Shown here: positions 13,624 through 14,777 of the stretch, in pieces
How positions within the stretch are numbered: the stretch's first letter is position 1
How the letters are laid out: every line of letters begins with the position of its first letter
Origin: Candidatus Dadabacteria bacterium UBA1144
Lineage (GTDB): Bacteria > Desulfobacterota_D > UBA1144
NCBI GenBank assembly: GCA_905181755.1
Contig: CAJIYY010000032.1
Coordinates: 1-14,777, forward strand
Direction: 5' to 3'
Length of the DNA: 14,777 nucleotides
The notes under the pieces: model-generated
Database searches by the model: none
What the model saw: only the letters and a program-made list of their open reading frames with translations
Told to the model about the DNA's origin: nothing
Translations under genes and position numbers: made by a program

Positions 13624-14777
13624 TTATATAAAGTTTAACAAGTCCGCCGTCTGTCTTTCACTGTTAGGTTTGTGAAATGCTATGCTAGATTCTTTTCTTT
13701 CAATTTTGATATTTCCATTTTCAGCTCTGTAGGCAACAAACTGTGAACCATAGGTTTCTTTAGAAATGTTATTTAAAATAATTGGGAAATTCTTTGATCC
13801 AATGAATATTGAATGTATGCATATTCCCAACCTCTTGGCTCTCTCTCTTTCTTTTCTTACTTCAGTATCTCCAGATGTAGGTATTCCGTCAGTAATAAAC
13901 AATATATGCTTATTTCTTAGACCTCTTCCCCTAAAGTCTGAAATAGCATCTTTAAGTGCTTCTTCGTAGTTCGTGTTACCCGAACACTCTGTCTTTGTTG
14001 ATGATTCAAGAATAGTTTCATATTCCTTAGTGAAAAACTTTTCTTCGATAATAGTTTTAAATGATTTGTGATTAAATTCTATGTATCCAACACGCATTCG
14101 CTTGGCTCTAGCTAATTCAACAACAGCTTTAACTACAGAAGAAGACCATTCACTATACACACCCATCATTGAAGTGCTTATATCTCTTAGTATTGCGATT
14201 TCACCACCCATTGTCTCTTTCTCGCGCTGATGGACCCTAGGGAGTTGTGGAGAAAGATTCTTGGTCCAAATAGTAACATCCATTGGATCAACATCCTCGA
14301 TTTCATAGAAAGAATTCATACGCTTATATCTTCTTGGTAGACCACCTGGATAAGTACCTCTTTTGGCAATACTTCTTTGGATATTACCGTCTAGGACCTT
14401 CATGACAATCTGAACATTTTGTGCAATTTCAGTATTATCTAGAGTGCCAACTTTTGACAAATCAGTATCACCAGATTTTTTTGATTTGCTTGCATAAACT
14501 TTCTCAGAGAGAGGAGTTTGGTCAATATCTCCATCGCCATCATCCTGATTTCTATTTGATGGATTGGTGGGGACTTTGTTTTCGGTGTCATCAGTTTTTG
14601 ATCCATCATCAGTTGATAGATTGTCTTGGAGTTCTTCAAGTGCCTCTGTAAATGAATTTAAAGCTTCTTTTATCTCATCTTCGGAAAGCTCTGACTCTTT
14701 ATCTGAAGAGTCTCCAGCTTGTTTGTTTGGAGAGTCTTTTTCAAAGTCGTTCCCTTCTCTTTTTTGGTTATTCTCTA
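13624..14777 (-). CDS. VWA (von Willebrand factor A) domain protein, partial at right edge
   Basis: The frame stays open to the window edge, so the N terminus is missing; the TTG at 14460 is an internal codon. About the first 100 visible residues form an acidic, Ser/Asp/Glu/Asn-rich linker (EDEIKEALNSFTEALEEL..., DDGDGDID). Then come a conserved-looking segment (GGLPRRYKRMNSFYEIEDVDP) and a VWA domain with a complete metal site: DISTS, the Thr in SGNTNYEEAL and the Asp in FITDGIPTSGD. An acidic linker followed by VWA is the layout of chelatase D-type subunits (ChlD/CobT), usually partners of a MoxR/BchI AAA+ ATPase. That role is possible but unproven here. It is cytoplasmic, as no signal or membrane segment is visible. 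Confidence 0.8.
   Translation of the reverse strand, partial: ENNQKREGNDFEKDSPNKQAGDSSDKESELSEDEIKEALNSFTEALEELQDNLSTDDGSKTDDTENKVPTNPSNRNQDDGDGDIDQTPLSEKVYASKSKKSGDTDLSKVGTLDNTEIAQNVQIVMKVLDGNIQRSIAKRGTYPGGLPRRYKRMNSFYEIEDVDPMDVTIWTKNLSPQLPRVHQREKETMGGEIAILRDISTSMMGVYSEWSSSVVKAVVELARAKRMRVGYIEFNHKSFKTIIEEKFFTKEYETILESSTKTECSGNTNYEEALKDAISDFRGRGLRNKHILFITDGIPTSGDTEVRKERERAKRLGICIHSIFIGSKNFPIILNNISKETYGSQFVAYRAENGNIKIERKESSIAFHKPNSERQTADLLNFI

Noticed and set aside
14439..14639. 66-residue reverse-strand frame
   Set aside because: It overlaps the acidic linker of the VWA protein in another frame; its composition is that of a shadow frame.

Overview
The window is AT-rich, gene-dense DNA from a Gram-negative bacterium. 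Evidence for an outer membrane is a porin-like barrel with a cleavable signal peptide and a C-terminal Phe, plus a probable lipoprotein. It uses TrmFO (the folate/FAD enzyme for T54 of tRNA), which argues against most gammaproteobacteria, since those use TrmA. Neither tRNA gene encodes its 3' CCA. I would place it among uncultured, probably aquatic, alpha- or delta-proteobacteria-like or related lineages, but the window contains no decisive taxonomic marker.

Layout, left to right. (1) Minus strand: miaB followed by trmFO, two tRNA-modification genes touching end to start. (2) Plus strand: an SHS-type MFS transporter, then a single outer-membrane barrel gene ending at a perfect inverted repeat. 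(3) tRNA-Phe(GAA). (4) A three-gene overlapping cassette: an XRE-type DNA-binding protein, a membrane protein with an extracytoplasmic sensor-like domain but no kinase, and a small lipoprotein. It is followed by a stand-alone cobalamin-binding subunit of a methylmalonyl-CoA-mutase-type enzyme. (5) A 59-residue two-helix membrane protein on the minus strand, lying between the cobalamin subunit and gpsA. (6) gpsA, then gyrA, a PaaI-type thioesterase and a glutathione S-transferase, the last three overlapping. (7) tRNA-Gly(GCC) on the minus strand, divergent from proB. (8) Converging on proB, a von Willebrand factor A protein whose N-terminal part lies off the right edge. No stretch longer than 300 bases lacks a gene.

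The most unusual signal is in translation starts. Two genes whose protein similarity extends well upstream of any ATG/GTG/TTG (gyrA and the MFS transporter) each have AGGAG, exactly 7 bases, then ATT. A third gene (trmFO) also lacks a standard start; its best candidate is a CTG overlapping the miaB stop. This suggests that non-standard initiation, AUU in particular, is used routinely in this lineage and that gene callers truncate such proteins. The second candidate for new biology is the XRE / membrane-sensor / lipoprotein cassette, which has TTGTA/TACAA half-sites just in front of it.
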